DNA of 50,144 nt from Verrucomicrobiia bacterium (GTDB lineage Bacteria > Verrucomicrobiota > Verrucomicrobiia > Limisphaerales > JAEYXS01), in assembly GCA_036405135.1 (NCBI GenBank), contig DASWYF010000007.1:1-50144 (forward strand), in the 5' to 3' direction. Every line of letters starts with the position of its first letter. Within the stretch, counting starts at the first letter, position 1. Positions 26,108 to 34,856 of the stretch are shown here, piece by piece. A program made the translations under genes and the position numbers. The notes under the pieces were generated by a model. That model was not told the DNA's origin. It was given only the letters and a program-made list of their open reading frames with translations, and searched no databases.

Positions 26108-26295
26108 AGGACTATTTGCTGAAGCAGAATCGCCAGCTTTCGGCCCCCGGGGAACGCCGTTTCCCGCTCGCTGATGGCACTGACGAAACTTTAATGCCGG
26201 TAAACCGGCACTTTGCAGGCGGCAGTTTAGAGACTGTCCATCCGCTCCCCGCCAAGGGGCATGCCGCTGCAAGGTACGCCGCCGGTAGTAGTCCT
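26108..26295 (+). ncRNA. Unassigned structured RNA leader before the wall hydrolase gene
   Basis: Roughly 188 nt closed by a terminal stem (AGGACTATT at 26108-26116 with AGTAGTCCT at 26287-26295, one G-T). Inside are a 6-bp hairpin TGCCGG-UAAA-CCGGCA (26195-26210), a 12-bp stem with a single bulge (26211-26223 with 26263-26274) that encloses a small AGT/ACT hairpin and CCCC-gccaa-GGGG (26247-26259), and a GCCAGC/GC-TGA-TGGC stem further 5'. This multibranched architecture is what a riboswitch or similar cis-regulatory RNA looks like. It ends five bases before the ATG of the SleB-like gene, which has no Shine-Dalgarno. I could not match it to a known class by conserved sequence. Confidence 0.55.
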
Positions 26296-26300
26296 GATTT

Positions 26301-26753
26301 ATGAAACGCATCCTATTGCTGACGGTCCTGGTGTGGGCAGGGTTCACTTCGCCCGCCAGTGCTGCCACGTACGGACAAAAAGTAGTGGCTGCCGTACTCC
26401 TCGCAGAAGCCCGTGGTGAAGGCGAGACCGGCATGGTCGCCGTCGCCGAGGTCATCCGTCGTCGTGCAGACCAAGAAGGCGTGTCCCCACTGAGAGTGGT
26501 CAAACCTGGCGCATTCTCCAGCCTCAATGGCAAGACCCATGACGAGATCGTGAAGGAGTTCTATAAGCATCCTCAGTTCTCGCAGGCCCTGCGCATCGCC
26601 CGTACGACTTACAATGAACCGCAAAAACTGCGCAACATCACACGTGGCGCCACCCACTTCACGCACAAGAAAGAAACTCCTTACTGGGCCGTGAACCAGA
26701 CTCCCGTCGCCGTCATCGGCAATCACGCATTCTATCGTTTGGATAGCTGGTAA
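26301..26753 (+). CDS. SleB-like cell wall hydrolase
   Basis: A 150-residue secreted protein with a signal peptide (about 1-21, ending ASA). The body matches the Hydrolase_2/SleB-like family of peptidoglycan-cleaving enzymes: VVAAVLLAEARGEGETGM with the likely catalytic Glu, VAEVIRRRADQ, then FSSLNGK and the C-terminal RNITRGATHFTHKKETPYWA and VIGNHAFYRL. In this bacterium it is likely a general wall-remodelling amidase or transglycosylase and not a spore germination enzyme. Its start follows the structured leader at 26108-26295 with no room for a normal ribosome binding site. Confidence 0.85.
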   Translation: MKRILLLTVLVWAGFTSPASAATYGQKVVAAVLLAEARGEGETGMVAVAEVIRRRADQEGVSPLRVVKPGAFSSLNGKTHDEIVKEFYKHPQFSQALRIARTTYNEPQKLRNITRGATHFTHKKETPYWAVNQTPVAVIGNHAFYRLDSW

Positions 26754-26833
26754 AGAAATATTACCAGCATATCAAAAAGCAGTAATCAGAGTGTTGGATC
26801 ATGACCAGGTGAATCAAAGTCACCTGTGTTCGA

Positions 26834-27526
26834 TCACTTCTTTCCGTATTTCTCCAGCAACTCGTCCAGATGCTGCAACTGGATGTCCCATAGTCCCGTG
26901 ATCACCTGTGTCACTCGTTCCTGCAGCTCTGGCGTTTTGGCCTCCTGCAAAATGATCTTCAATGCCGTCATGCTGTGTTTCACATCCGCCGATGTATGCA
27001 GTGAGAAATAGCGCACCGGTTCAGCCGCCACGCCATAACGCTTTTGGAATGTCTTCGCCAGCATCGCGTAAAATTCGGGCAGCGGCCGTTCCACCCCCAA
27101 CCCCACACACGCCAGCCCTTCCAGGAACGTCCCTTCCTTCGCCATCCGGGTGACATAAGCCCACGCCGCCCGTCCGCCTTTTGAAGGTGGCTCCGGCACC
27201 AGGTCCGCCGTTGCCATTCCCAGCCCCTCTGTAAACGTCGCAAACAGATTGGCATGTGACTCCGCCACCTCACCACAACCCGTCTCCTCGTAGATTGTCT
27301 CCCCCAGATACGTCAACGCCTCGGTGGAATCCGTCTTCGCTGCCACCATCATATAAGAACGCGGAAAATCCCGGACGAACGGATGCGTATCCAGGGACCA
27401 CGCCCTGAGGGCTTCAATCGGCAGCCTGCCCCGGAAGCACGCCTGCCAGAACGGGTGCGCCTTCTGGTAGAAAGGATGCTGTTGCGGCAGTTGCTTCAGA
27501 TGTTTGCGAAATTCTTCGGTAGTCAT
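26834..27526 (-). CDS. Heme-oxygenase-like metal oxidase, CADD/PqqC-related
   Basis: A 230-residue all-helical protein of the PqqC/TenA/heme-oxygenase-like fold. Likely metal ligands are Glu80/81 and His91 in IYEETGCGEVAESHANLF, Glu146 in GLGVERPLPEFY, and His177, Asp181 and His184 in SLHTSADVKH. The H-x3-D-x2-H spacing and the length are those I recall for Chlamydia CADD, a dimetal protein involved in making para-aminobenzoate by sacrificing its own tyrosine. Chlamydiae and Verrucomicrobia belong to the same superphylum, which makes this plausible. PqqC and TenA are less likely since no pqq or thi genes are nearby. It is convergent with the wall hydrolase and stands alone. Confidence 0.75.
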   Translation of the reverse strand: MTTEEFRKHLKQLPQQHPFYQKAHPFWQACFRGRLPIEALRAWSLDTHPFVRDFPRSYMMVAAKTDSTEALTYLGETIYEETGCGEVAESHANLFATFTEGLGMATADLVPEPPSKGGRAAWAYVTRMAKEGTFLEGLACVGLGVERPLPEFYAMLAKTFQKRYGVAAEPVRYFSLHTSADVKHSMTALKIILQEAKTPELQERVTQVITGLWDIQLQHLDELLEKYGKK

Positions 27527-27636
27527 AACCCTTGATAAACAACGGCTGGATACTAACCCCGGGACATCTGCATAGAAAGCATGTTGTTCATCCCCTCCGG
27601 CCGTTTTTCCGTCACGAGGAAATTGCTCGCCCCATC

Positions 27637-29943
27637 ATGCCTTTTCGCCAAGACTTCCGGGAAATGCCCGGTGCGCCAGCCACAGATATTGCTGTCCTGA
27701 ACTCATGGTTCACCGCCCGGCGCTATTCATTCGTCCTGATCGCCCTGCTGCTCCTTGCATTTCCAGATGTGCTGTTGCTTGGTAAAAGTTTTTATTTCCG
27801 GGACTACGCTTTCTTCACTTATCCGCTTTCCTTTTACCAACGCGAATGCTTCTGGAATGGTGAACTGCCATTCTGGAACGGCTACCACAATCTTGGCCAG
27901 CCGTTCCTCGCCCAGTGGAACACCATGGTCCTTTATCCAGGCTCGCTCATTTATCTCCTGTTACCGCTGCCCTGGTCCTTGAATTTCTTCTGTATCACCC
28001 ATCTGTTCCTGGGTGGTTTGGGCATGTTTCTTCTTGCCCGCCATCTTTTGAATCAACCGTTTGCCGCCGCCTTCGCCGGACTTGCTTACACCTTCAACGG
28101 CTTCACGCTGAATTGCCTCATGTTTCCGCATAATGTGGCCGCGTGGGGCTGGCTGCCCTGGGTTTTGCTTAGCACCATGCTTGCCTGCCGGAATGGAGGG
28201 CGCATGCTTCCGCTGGCTGCATTGGCCGGTGCCATGCAGTTCCTCACTGGCGGGGCAGAGATCATTCTGCAGACGTGGTTTGTTGCGGGATGCTTCATGC
28301 TTTTGGATGTCTGGCAAAACGGCTGGCACTGGAAAGCACCTGCCCGCCTTGCCCTGATCGTTCTTCTCGTTACCGCGCTCTCTTCCATTCAACTGCTGCC
28401 CTTTCTCGATCTGTTGAAACATTCTCAACGCGATGCCAGCTGGTCTTCCTCCGATTGGTCCATGCCCGCTTGGGGCTGGCTCAACTTGCTTGTTCCCAAG
28501 TTCGGTTCCGCACCCGCTCCCCAAGGTATGTTCAACCAGATCGGCCAGGCATGGGTGAACTCCTATTATCCGGGCTGCATCGTCGTGCTTATGGCCACGC
28601 TGGCACTCTGGTGCAACCGCAGCAAACTGCTCCTCGCAGGCTGGATGCTGGTCTTGCTCTCAGTCGGAATAGCCCAAGGCGGTGAAGGCTTCCTCTACGA
28701 TAAGATCAAAGAGTTGCTGCCGCAGCTCGGCTACATCCGTTATCCCATCAAGTTCGTTTTCATCGCACTCGTGCTGCTTCCTATATTGGCAGCAACCGGC
28801 CTGTGTGAAATCCTGTCCTCCAAAAACAAACCAGCCATCAAGCGATTCATCTGGATGGGTTCGCTCCTCGCTTTCATCGCGTTCTTTGCCGCATGGCTGG
28901 ATCTCTATCTGCTGACCCCGGATGTGAATTGGGAAACAACTCTGAAAAGCGGACTTGTCCGTGTGCCTGTATTTGCTCTGTTCGCATTCTTGACCGCTCG
29001 CCTGTCAGTAGCACCTCCTGTCCAGGCATCACTCAGGCTGGCCCTCGCGCTGCTGTTTGTTCTCTGGGCGGATCACGTGATGTTCAATTCCCGGCAAAGC
29101 CCATCTGTCAAACCGTGGGTTTACCGGCCGAACATCATGCACGAACAGCTCAACCTGAAAGAACAGACCGGCCCCGGATCTCCCCGGTTTCTCCCAAATG
29201 CACAGATCCAGAATGAACTGGGACGGACCGCACTGATCGTACCCGAAGAACAAGTCGCTTATTATCGCCTGGCGTTGTTTGACAACCTCAACCTCCTCGA
29301 CCATCTGCCCAAGCTGCACGGCTTCTACCCGATGGATCTCAAACATTTTCGTGAAACATTGGATTGGTTCCATGTCCAGCCGGATGAAACTGTCCGTCCG
29401 CTCCTTGAATTCGCTGGATTTGCTTATACCCAGATGCCCGGCAAAGCTGTCGAATGGCACCAAAAATGGGACCCGCAGCCGCTCGTCACCGCCGGTCAAA
29501 GGCCGGTGAAAACTGAAGCTGATGGCGTTCTCACCTTGCTCGAAGAAGGCCGGTTCAACCCAATGCAGGAAGTTTATTTCTATCCGCAAGATGCGGGCGA
29601 CCTGCAAGATGTGATACCAGGGCAGGCCAAGATTGAATCAATCGAATGGCGTGAGCAAAGCATTCGCTTCAAGGTAAATGCCGCGAAGCCTTCCATGGTT
29701 GTACTGGCCCAAACCTATTACCATCCATGGGTTGCCGAGATCAGCGGCACACCAACCCTGCTGCGCCGGGCGAACCATTCATTTACCGCTTTAAAAGTTC
29801 CCGCCGGAAATCATGAAGTGAAGCTGACTTATGTGGATCGCAATTTCCGGCTGGGATTGCTGATCAGCGGCTCCGCCCTGATCGCCGTCCTGGTGATGCT
29901 CGCGCTTTCCTTCAAAAAAGCGGGACCGGTCACTGCTGGTTGA
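27637..29943 (+). CDS. YfhO-like polytopic membrane protein
   Basis: A 768-residue membrane protein with about 12 hydrophobic helices in the first 480 residues and a soluble C-terminal part, ending in one more helix. The first loop holds FYFRDYAFFTYPLSFYQREC and LPFWNGYHNLGQPFLAQWNT, the conserved acidic R-D-Y...W-N pattern of YfhO/GT-C type proteins, which are thought to transfer sugars from lipid carriers at the outer face of the membrane. The C-terminal VVLAQTYYHPWVAEISG and FTALKVPAGNHEVKLTY match the end of YfhO proteins. I chose the ATG at 27637; an upstream TTG at 27532 would add a basic, non-membrane leader. The glycosyl target is unknown. Confidence 0.78.
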   Translation: MPFRQDFREMPGAPATDIAVLNSWFTARRYSFVLIALLLLAFPDVLLLGKSFYFRDYAFFTYPLSFYQRECFWNGELPFWNGYHNLGQPFLAQWNTMVLYPGSLIYLLLPLPWSLNFFCITHLFLGGLGMFLLARHLLNQPFAAAFAGLAYTFNGFTLNCLMFPHNVAAWGWLPWVLLSTMLACRNGGRMLPLAALAGAMQFLTGGAEIILQTWFVAGCFMLLDVWQNGWHWKAPARLALIVLLVTALSSIQLLPFLDLLKHSQRDASWSSSDWSMPAWGWLNLLVPKFGSAPAPQGMFNQIGQAWVNSYYPGCIVVLMATLALWCNRSKLLLAGWMLVLLSVGIAQGGEGFLYDKIKELLPQLGYIRYPIKFVFIALVLLPILAATGLCEILSSKNKPAIKRFIWMGSLLAFIAFFAAWLDLYLLTPDVNWETTLKSGLVRVPVFALFAFLTARLSVAPPVQASLRLALALLFVLWADHVMFNSRQSPSVKPWVYRPNIMHEQLNLKEQTGPGSPRFLPNAQIQNELGRTALIVPEEQVAYYRLALFDNLNLLDHLPKLHGFYPMDLKHFRETLDWFHVQPDETVRPLLEFAGFAYTQMPGKAVEWHQKWDPQPLVTAGQRPVKTEADGVLTLLEEGRFNPMQEVYFYPQDAGDLQDVIPGQAKIESIEWREQSIRFKVNAAKPSMVVLAQTYYHPWVAEISGTPTLLRRANHSFTALKVPAGNHEVKLTYVDRNFRLGLLISGSALIAVLVMLALSFKKAGPVTAG

Positions 29944-29949
29944 GAGGCT

Positions 29950-31173
29950 TTACGCCTTCGAAAAGATCAGCGACGCATTATTCCCCCAGAAACCCGAGGA
30001 GTTCGACATCACATGATTCACCGATGAGTGACGCGCCTTGCCTGAGATGATATCGATGGAGCATTCCGGATCCGGCGTCCGCCAATTAGGGGTCGGTGGC
30101 AATATGCCGCGTCTCAATGCTTCAATGCTCACGATGGCTTCCAGTGCAGCAGCAGCGCCCATGCAATGCCCCGTCACCGGTTTGATGGAGGAACACGGTG
30201 GAACATGCTCACCGAAAACACGGCGGCACGCCACTGTTTCCTGCCGGTCATTCAAGATCGTGCCCGTGCCATGTGCATTGATATAACCGATGTCCTGCGG
30301 CGTGAGCCCCGCGATGTGCAGAGCCTGTTGCATCGCGCGCACCAACGCAGCCGAGTCCTCACTGATGCCTGTGCGCTCGCCGCTCTCCGCCCCCACGGCC
30401 CATCCGCTCAATCGCGCCAGGATACTTGCACCCCGTTTCTTGGCACCAGCTTCGGTTTCAATGACCAAAAAACCCGCACCTTCACCCAGCACTGTTCCGG
30501 TGCGGCTCAAATCAAATGGGCGGCAAATCTCTTCTGCCTTCCCGGCTTCTCCCAACACCCCAGCCGCTTTAAGTTGGGCCAAAACCATCGGGTGCAATGG
30601 TGCCTCTGCCCCGCCAGCTACGGCGACATCCACCTTCTCCAGCAACACCTGTTCGGCTGCGAGCGCGATCGCCCCCGCTGCAGACGCGCAGGCGGCAGAA
30701 ATCGTCAAGGTTGGTCCCCCTGCTCCCACACTCAACGCCACCAGGCCGCTCAGGCTCGCCAAGGTGCTGCTCGCTGCCGAACTCGGCAGCACACGGTCTA
30801 TCCGCACCCTGCCCGCGGATTCCAGCATCTTACCCACCGGACCACGTGATGTTCCGGCCAAGACCGCCACCCGTTCCGCTGGAAAAGTCTGACAACCAGC
30901 TTGCACCCACGCCGCCTGTGCTGCCGCCACCGCCAGTTGCGCCGAACGGTCAGCCTTGCGTAACAGTGGATTCTTTGCCGGCTTCAGCATTCCGTCTGCC
31001 ACGGGGCAACCGGCAAATTTCGCCTCTTCAAAATCCAACACCTTTGCCGACTTTTTTCCCCGTACCGCCGCTTCCCACAATGCTCCGACATCAGCACCTG
31101 CTGCCGACACCGCTCCCATCCCGGTTATGACCACCGGGCATTCTTGCAACCACTGTCTCATGCGCTCGTTCAT
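29950..31173 (-). CDS. Beta-ketoacyl-ACP synthase, divergent FabF-like
   Basis: A 407-residue condensing enzyme with the complete Cys-His-His active site: Cys in SAACASAAGAIALA, His in NAHGTGTILND and His in VTGHCMGAAAALEA. It opens with PVVITGMGAVSAAG and ends with SSGFWGNNASLIF. It differs from the main FabF at 18317 in a shorter, Ala-rich middle region and in lacking neighbouring reductase or ACP genes. Its ATG overlaps the stop of an upstream LpxL-like acyltransferase, so the pair probably makes and transfers a special acyl chain, for example for a lipid or pigment; that role is inferred from linkage. It is convergent with the YfhO-like gene. Confidence 0.88.
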   Translation of the reverse strand: MNERMRQWLQECPVVITGMGAVSAAGADVGALWEAAVRGKKSAKVLDFEEAKFAGCPVADGMLKPAKNPLLRKADRSAQLAVAAAQAAWVQAGCQTFPAERVAVLAGTSRGPVGKMLESAGRVRIDRVLPSSAASSTLASLSGLVALSVGAGGPTLTISAACASAAGAIALAAEQVLLEKVDVAVAGGAEAPLHPMVLAQLKAAGVLGEAGKAEEICRPFDLSRTGTVLGEGAGFLVIETEAGAKKRGASILARLSGWAVGAESGERTGISEDSAALVRAMQQALHIAGLTPQDIGYINAHGTGTILNDRQETVACRRVFGEHVPPCSSIKPVTGHCMGAAAALEAIVSIEALRRGILPPTPNWRTPDPECSIDIISGKARHSSVNHVMSNSSGFWGNNASLIFSKA

Positions 31174-32003
31174 CTCACCACATCGCTGCTGACAATACTG
31201 TCTGCCAGTTGTGAATGCATCTGCTCTGGTGTGGCAAGTATCTTTCCAGCCAATGAATGCAAAATTTCTTTGGCAAGCACATCCACGTCTTGAGTTTCAA
31301 CCACTCCTTCACCCGCTTCCACGGTAAAATGCCAGCCGCTTGTCTCGCTGATGGAAATGGGAAAGACTGTTGCGCCAACAGAATGCGCCACTCGGAATGC
31401 CCCCGAGGCCACCTGTATCCTGGCCGGACCAAAAGGCACCACGCACATCTTGCCTCTACCATAATCCGCCGCCACCAGCAGGCAGCCGCCTGCCAGCATG
31501 AACCGCTGCATCTCCCTCAGTTCATCACGGCAAAAAACATTCGGCACACCAGATGGGGGACTTAACCGGTCTTTCCACTCCCGCACCGCCAGCCTCTCCG
31601 CCCGAGATTCCAACACCACCATGGCGCACGGTACACCGTAAGCCCTCAGGAGATAACGCAAGATATGGATCGGCCCATGGTGCAAGCACACCAAGACCAC
31701 CGGTTTCCCTGCCGTCCGCAAGGCTTTTACTTTTTCCAGCCCTTGAAAATCGGATCGTTTCTGCCAGTCGGGATTTGCCAGCCGGTCCGGCCAAAACGTG
31801 ACAAATCGCGTCATGTGAAACCGCACAGATTCCCGAAACCAAACCAGCCAGCCCGGTGGATTGACCTGCAACTTTCTCCAGCCCTCCCCCATTTTACGGC
31901 GCAACCTCAGGTCAAGCAGAGCCGATGGCACACCCAACGGCAACAACAAGCAGCGTAACAGGCCGGGAGGCAAAACGGCCTCACAAACCCGCATAAACCG
32001 CAT
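31170..32003 (-). CDS. LpxL-like lysophospholipid acyltransferase family protein
   Basis: A 277-residue protein of the lipid A/lysophospholipid acyltransferase type. It has a hydrophobic N-terminus (AVLPPGLLRCLLLPLG), a VVLVCLHHGPIHILRYLLRA segment at the place of the family H-x4-D/E active site, and later LVAADYGRGK followed by VPFGPARIQVASGAFRVA, matching the substrate-binding blocks. The catalytic block reads H-H-G-P-I-H, so the usual acidic partner is not where expected. The longest frame opens with TTG at 32033; I prefer the ATG at 32003 (31994 is also possible). It is translationally coupled (ATGA) to the ketosynthase downstream. Confidence 0.7.
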   Translation of the reverse strand: MRFMRVCEAVLPPGLLRCLLLPLGVPSALLDLRLRRKMGEGWRKLQVNPPGWLVWFRESVRFHMTRFVTFWPDRLANPDWQKRSDFQGLEKVKALRTAGKPVVLVCLHHGPIHILRYLLRAYGVPCAMVVLESRAERLAVREWKDRLSPPSGVPNVFCRDELREMQRFMLAGGCLLVAADYGRGKMCVVPFGPARIQVASGAFRVAHSVGATVFPISISETSGWHFTVEAGEGVVETQDVDVLAKEILHSLAGKILATPEQMHSQLADSIVSSDVVR

Positions 32004-32085
32004 CAAGATGGTTCCCGTAGATGCCCTCAACAAACATCTGCATAAGCAATTACGCGATGCTCTGACAAGAAATTAGACCATCATG

Positions 32086-32122
32086 AAAACAAAAATGCGC
32101 CATCGTTTTGCAACGATGGCGC
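32086..32122 (-). terminator. Intrinsic terminator after the cytochrome c'-like gene
   Basis: Read on the minus strand, GCGCCATCGTT and AACGATGGCGC form an 11-bp stem followed by ATTTTTGTTTT. It lies 20 nt after the stop of the cytochrome gene. Confidence 0.9.
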
Positions 32123-32141
32123 GTTCTTGAAATAGATCAGC

Positions 32142-32540
32142 TTACTTCTTCTCGCCCTTGTGCACGCTATGGCAGGCCTTGCAATTGGACGTTTCCTTGA
32201 GCGCAGCGATAGCCGCCTTGTCACCTGCCGCCACCTTTTCCGCAGCAGCCAGCAAAGCAGCGGTTTTTGCCTTCCAGCTCGCGGCATCACCCTTGGCCGG
32301 TTCCAACTGGGTCAAAGCCTTGCAATATTCCACGAGCTGCTTCTTTTCGGCATCCGTGGCCACGCCATCCAGAACTTTCTTCAGAGTGGATGTATCACCC
32401 TTCATGCCCGTCTTCATGATCTCTTCCATGGAGTAAGCGGCCTTTTTATCGGCGGCTTGCACATCGAAAAGAGACGTGGCGGTGAGAGCTGCGACGCAGA
32501 AGGTCGCCAAGGCAGAGACGATGATCCGTGTGTTGCGCAT
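32142..32540 (-). CDS. Exported class II (c'-type) cytochrome c
   Basis: A 132-residue secreted protein with a signal peptide (about 1-29, ending VQA). The mature part is predicted helical and Ala/Lys rich, and a single heme-binding CxxCH motif (CKACH) sits six residues from the C-terminal lysines, in TSNCKACHSVHKGEKK. Heme attachment near the C-terminus of a four-helix bundle is characteristic of the cytochrome c'/c556 family. A methionine in YSMEEIMKTGMK could be the sixth ligand. The gene is single, with its own terminator; the electron partner is not evident. Confidence 0.82.
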   Translation of the reverse strand: MRNTRIIVSALATFCVAALTATSLFDVQAADKKAAYSMEEIMKTGMKGDTSTLKKVLDGVATDAEKKQLVEYCKALTQLEPAKGDAASWKAKTAALLAAAEKVAAGDKAAIAALKETSNCKACHSVHKGEKK

Positions 32541-32673
32541 ATTGTGTCTTTAAGGCTGAATTTCGCGGTGATTAAGAGCACTGATTCTGCCCAAGTCAAG
32601 CAGGCATCAAACTTTGATCATTTTCATTCCTCACCTTGCTTTGAACTCCTCCGTTAGTACCTTATCTTGTTTT

Positions 32674-33138
32674 ATGCAGAAGGCTGCTTCACTGCTCGGT
32701 TTTATCGTGTTGGTTTTTGCCTGTGCGGCCTTGGGTGGCTGGCTTACCTCGTTGAGTGTCAATGACTGGTACCAAACTCTCCAAAAACCCTCATGGAATC
32801 CGCCAGCCTCCGTTTTCGGTCCAGTGTGGACAGTCCTCTATCTCACTATGGCCATCGCCGCATGGATGGTTTGGGAACTTCAAGTGCCTGCCCGTAAAGC
32901 AGCCTTGGTAGCGTGGTCAATTCAACTTGCCTTGAACGTCTTCTGGGCAGCCTGCTTTTTCGCCCTGAAAAATCCCGGCCTCGCCCTCTTCGATATCATC
33001 GCTCTGTGGTTCAGCATCCTTGTCACCATTCTGCTCTTCAAGTCGCTGAACACGACGGCTGCATGGTTGCTTGTTCCCTATCTGTGCTGGGTTTCCTTCG
33101 CCGCAGCCTTGAACATGGCCATCTGGCGATTGAATTGA
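32674..33138 (+). CDS. tspO: TspO/MBR family membrane protein
   Basis: A 154-residue membrane protein with five hydrophobic helices. The signature KPSWNPPASVFGPVWTVLYL (about 39-58) with W-x-P-P and F-G-P-x-W-T-x-L-Y is diagnostic of TspO, the tryptophan-rich sensory protein that binds porphyrins and affects tetrapyrrole or stress responses. The last helix ends VSFAAALNMAIWRLN, the conserved final segment. The true start is the ATG at 32674; an upstream in-frame ATG at 32614 adds 20 unsuitable residues. It is convergent with trpB. Confidence 0.92.
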   Translation: MQKAASLLGFIVLVFACAALGGWLTSLSVNDWYQTLQKPSWNPPASVFGPVWTVLYLTMAIAAWMVWELQVPARKAALVAWSIQLALNVFWAACFFALKNPGLALFDIIALWFSILVTILLFKSLNTTAAWLLVPYLCWVSFAAALNMAIWRLN

Positions 33139-33142
33139 AATG

Positions 33143-33176
33143 CGGCTGGAGAAGCATCAATGCTCCATCCTGCCGC
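33143..33176. terminator. Hairpin between convergent tspO and trpB
   Basis: GCGGC and GCCGC at the ends, with GGAG/CTCC and AGCAT/ATGCT inside, give a long imperfect stem. It is followed by TTTC on the plus strand and ATTTC on the minus strand, so it could stop transcripts from both genes, though the T-runs are short. Confidence 0.5.
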
Positions 33177-33186
33177 TTTCAAATCT

Positions 33187-34389
33187 TCACATCTTCAAGA
33201 ACTGCGCCGCCTGCGCCACATCCTTGTCCCCCCGACCGGACAGATTCACGATCATGAGGGAATCCTTCGGCATCTTCGGCGCCCGCTTGATGGCTTCCGC
33301 CACCGCATGAGAAGACTCCAGTGCCGGGATGATCCCCTCCAGCCGAGCCAGTTTTTGGAATGCCGCCAAGGTCTCATCATCCGTCGCGTAGGTGTATTCC
33401 ACGCGATTCTGATCATGCAGCCAAGCATGCTCTGGTCCCACCGCAGCGTAATCCAATCCTGCGGAAACACTGTGCGTCAATTGGATCTGGCCGTTCTCGT
33501 CTTGCAGGATGTAAGAACGCGTGCCTTGCAACACACCCAGGGAACCGCCTTGGAAGCGTGCCGCGTGCTTCTCTGGCGTGATACCTTCACCACCAGCCTC
33601 CACACCCACCATCTTCACCGACTCATCACCGAGGAATGGATAGAAAAGTCCGATGGCATTCGAGCCGCCACCGACACACGCGATCAGCGTATCCGGCAAG
33701 CGCTCTTCCTTCTCCAAGATTTGCCGCCGCGCCTCATCACCGATGATGCGATGAAAATTCCGCACCATCACCGGATACGGATGAGCACCATACGCCGTAC
33801 CGAGAATATAATGCGTACTCCGCACATTCGTTACCCAATCCCGCATCGCTTCACTCACCGCTTCCTTCAAAGTCTTCTGGCCTGCCGTCACGGACACCAC
33901 TTCCGCACCCAGCATCCGCATGCGATACACATTCAGCGCCTGGCGATTGCAATCCACCTCGCCCATGTAGATACGGCATTTCAAGCCGAACATCGCCGCC
34001 ACCGTCGCCGTCGCCACACCATGCTGACCGGCTCCCGTCTCCGCGATGATGCGTGTCTTGCCCATGCGTTTGGCGAGGAGCACCTGCCCCATCGCGTTAT
34101 TGATTTTGTGCGCACCCGTATGCAGCAAGTCTTCGCGCTTGAGGTAAATCTTCGCCCCTCCCAATTCGCGTGTCAGACGCTCCGCATGATACAGAGGTGT
34201 GGGACGCCCGACGAACTCGCGCAGGTAATAGCTCAACTCCTGCTGAAACTCGGGATCGACCTGCGCACGAAAATACTCTGCCTCCAGCTCCTGCAAGGGA
34301 TGCATCAGCGTCTCGGGAACATAACGCCCGCCGTAGGGACCAAAGTGTCCCTGCGCATCGGGCAAAATCGGCGTAGCCACAGTACTCAT
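33187..34389 (-). CDS. trpB: Tryptophan synthase beta chain
   Basis: A 400-residue PLP enzyme that condenses indole with serine to tryptophan. It starts in the classic way ([20 protein letters not shown]), carries the PLP lysine in [31 protein letters not shown], the phosphate-binding loop [15 protein letters not shown], and [10 protein letters not shown] at the C-terminus, all typical of TrpB1. trpA and other trp genes are not adjacent, so it is separated from the rest of the pathway. A divergent lipoprotein gene starts 125 nt upstream; no leader peptide or attenuator was recognised. Confidence 0.97.
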   Translation of the reverse strand: MSTVATPILPDAQGHFGPYGGRYVPETLMHPLQELEAEYFRAQVDPEFQQELSYYLREFVGRPTPLYHAERLTRELGGAKIYLKREDLLHTGAHKINNAMGQVLLAKRMGKTRIIAETGAGQHGVATATVAAMFGLKCRIYMGEVDCNRQALNVYRMRMLGAEVVSVTAGQKTLKEAVSEAMRDWVTNVRSTHYILGTAYGAHPYPVMVRNFHRIIGDEARRQILEKEERLPDTLIACVGGGSNAIGLFYPFLGDESVKMVGVEAGGEGITPEKHAARFQGGSLGVLQGTRSYILQDENGQIQLTHSVSAGLDYAAVGPEHAWLHDQNRVEYTYATDDETLAAFQKLARLEGIIPALESSHAVAEAIKRAPKMPKDSLMIVNLSGRGDKDVAQAAQFLKM

Positions 34390-34514
34390 AGAATCAAAAC
34401 GTTCCGCAACTTCCCCCGAAACCCTCGGAATGGCAAGCCCAGTTCCTGTGCTGGAAAAACGTGACTTCTTTTACGCCTTATGACATATTGACAATGAATC
34501 ACAAGGACAACTCC

Positions 34515-34802
34515 ATGCGTCGCCACGTCATAATGTTTGCACCGGCCTTCCTCTTGTTGATGACCGGCTGCTCCTCCCTTTCCCTGCCGCGCGACCCGGT
34601 GACCAACCGCGTTTATCAGAAACAGCATTACGACTACTATGATAACGACTACGAAAGAGAACGGGCACTTGCCAGCGGTACAAACGACTATGACAACTCA
34701 GCCAGCATAGATGATACCTTTGACAGATTGCGTAACGAGAAACCCAAGCACGATTCCTATGGTTGGAAATACCAACCACCTGCCGGGCGGCAGAAACCCT
34801 AA
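34515..34802 (+). CDS. Small putative lipoprotein, tandem copy 1
   Basis: A 95-residue protein with a lipoprotein signal: RRHVIMFAPAFLLLMTGCSS, with Cys at about 18 as the lipidation site. The mature N-terminus SLSLPRDPVTNR is shared nearly exactly with the next gene. The rest is rich in Tyr, Asp and Asn (HYDYYDNDYERE). I do not recognise a family. AAGGAC six bases before the ATG at 34515 supports this start over upstream in-frame codons at 34461 and 34494. Confidence 0.7.
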   Translation: MRRHVIMFAPAFLLLMTGCSSLSLPRDPVTNRVYQKQHYDYYDNDYERERALASGTNDYDNSASIDDTFDRLRNEKPKHDSYGWKYQPPAGRQKP

Positions 34803-34856
34803 TCATTTCTCTGCCAACCTCATATGCATTATTGGAAGCAAATCAAGAATACCGCC

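Noticed and set aside
26090..26115. RNase P RNA-like string CGGGTTTATAGG
   Set aside because: Superficially like the 3' end of RNase P RNA, but the other conserved blocks of that RNA are absent from both strands nearby.
26108..26295. c-di-AMP (ydaO) riboswitch
   Set aside because: The gene context would fit, but I cannot find the conserved GGGUGAAU and CAGCUAACCUCG-type segments of that class; kept as an unassigned structured RNA.
33160..34464. 434-codon plus-strand open frame opposite trpB
   Set aside because: Complete overlap with trpB, which has all expected motifs; the antisense frame is compositional.
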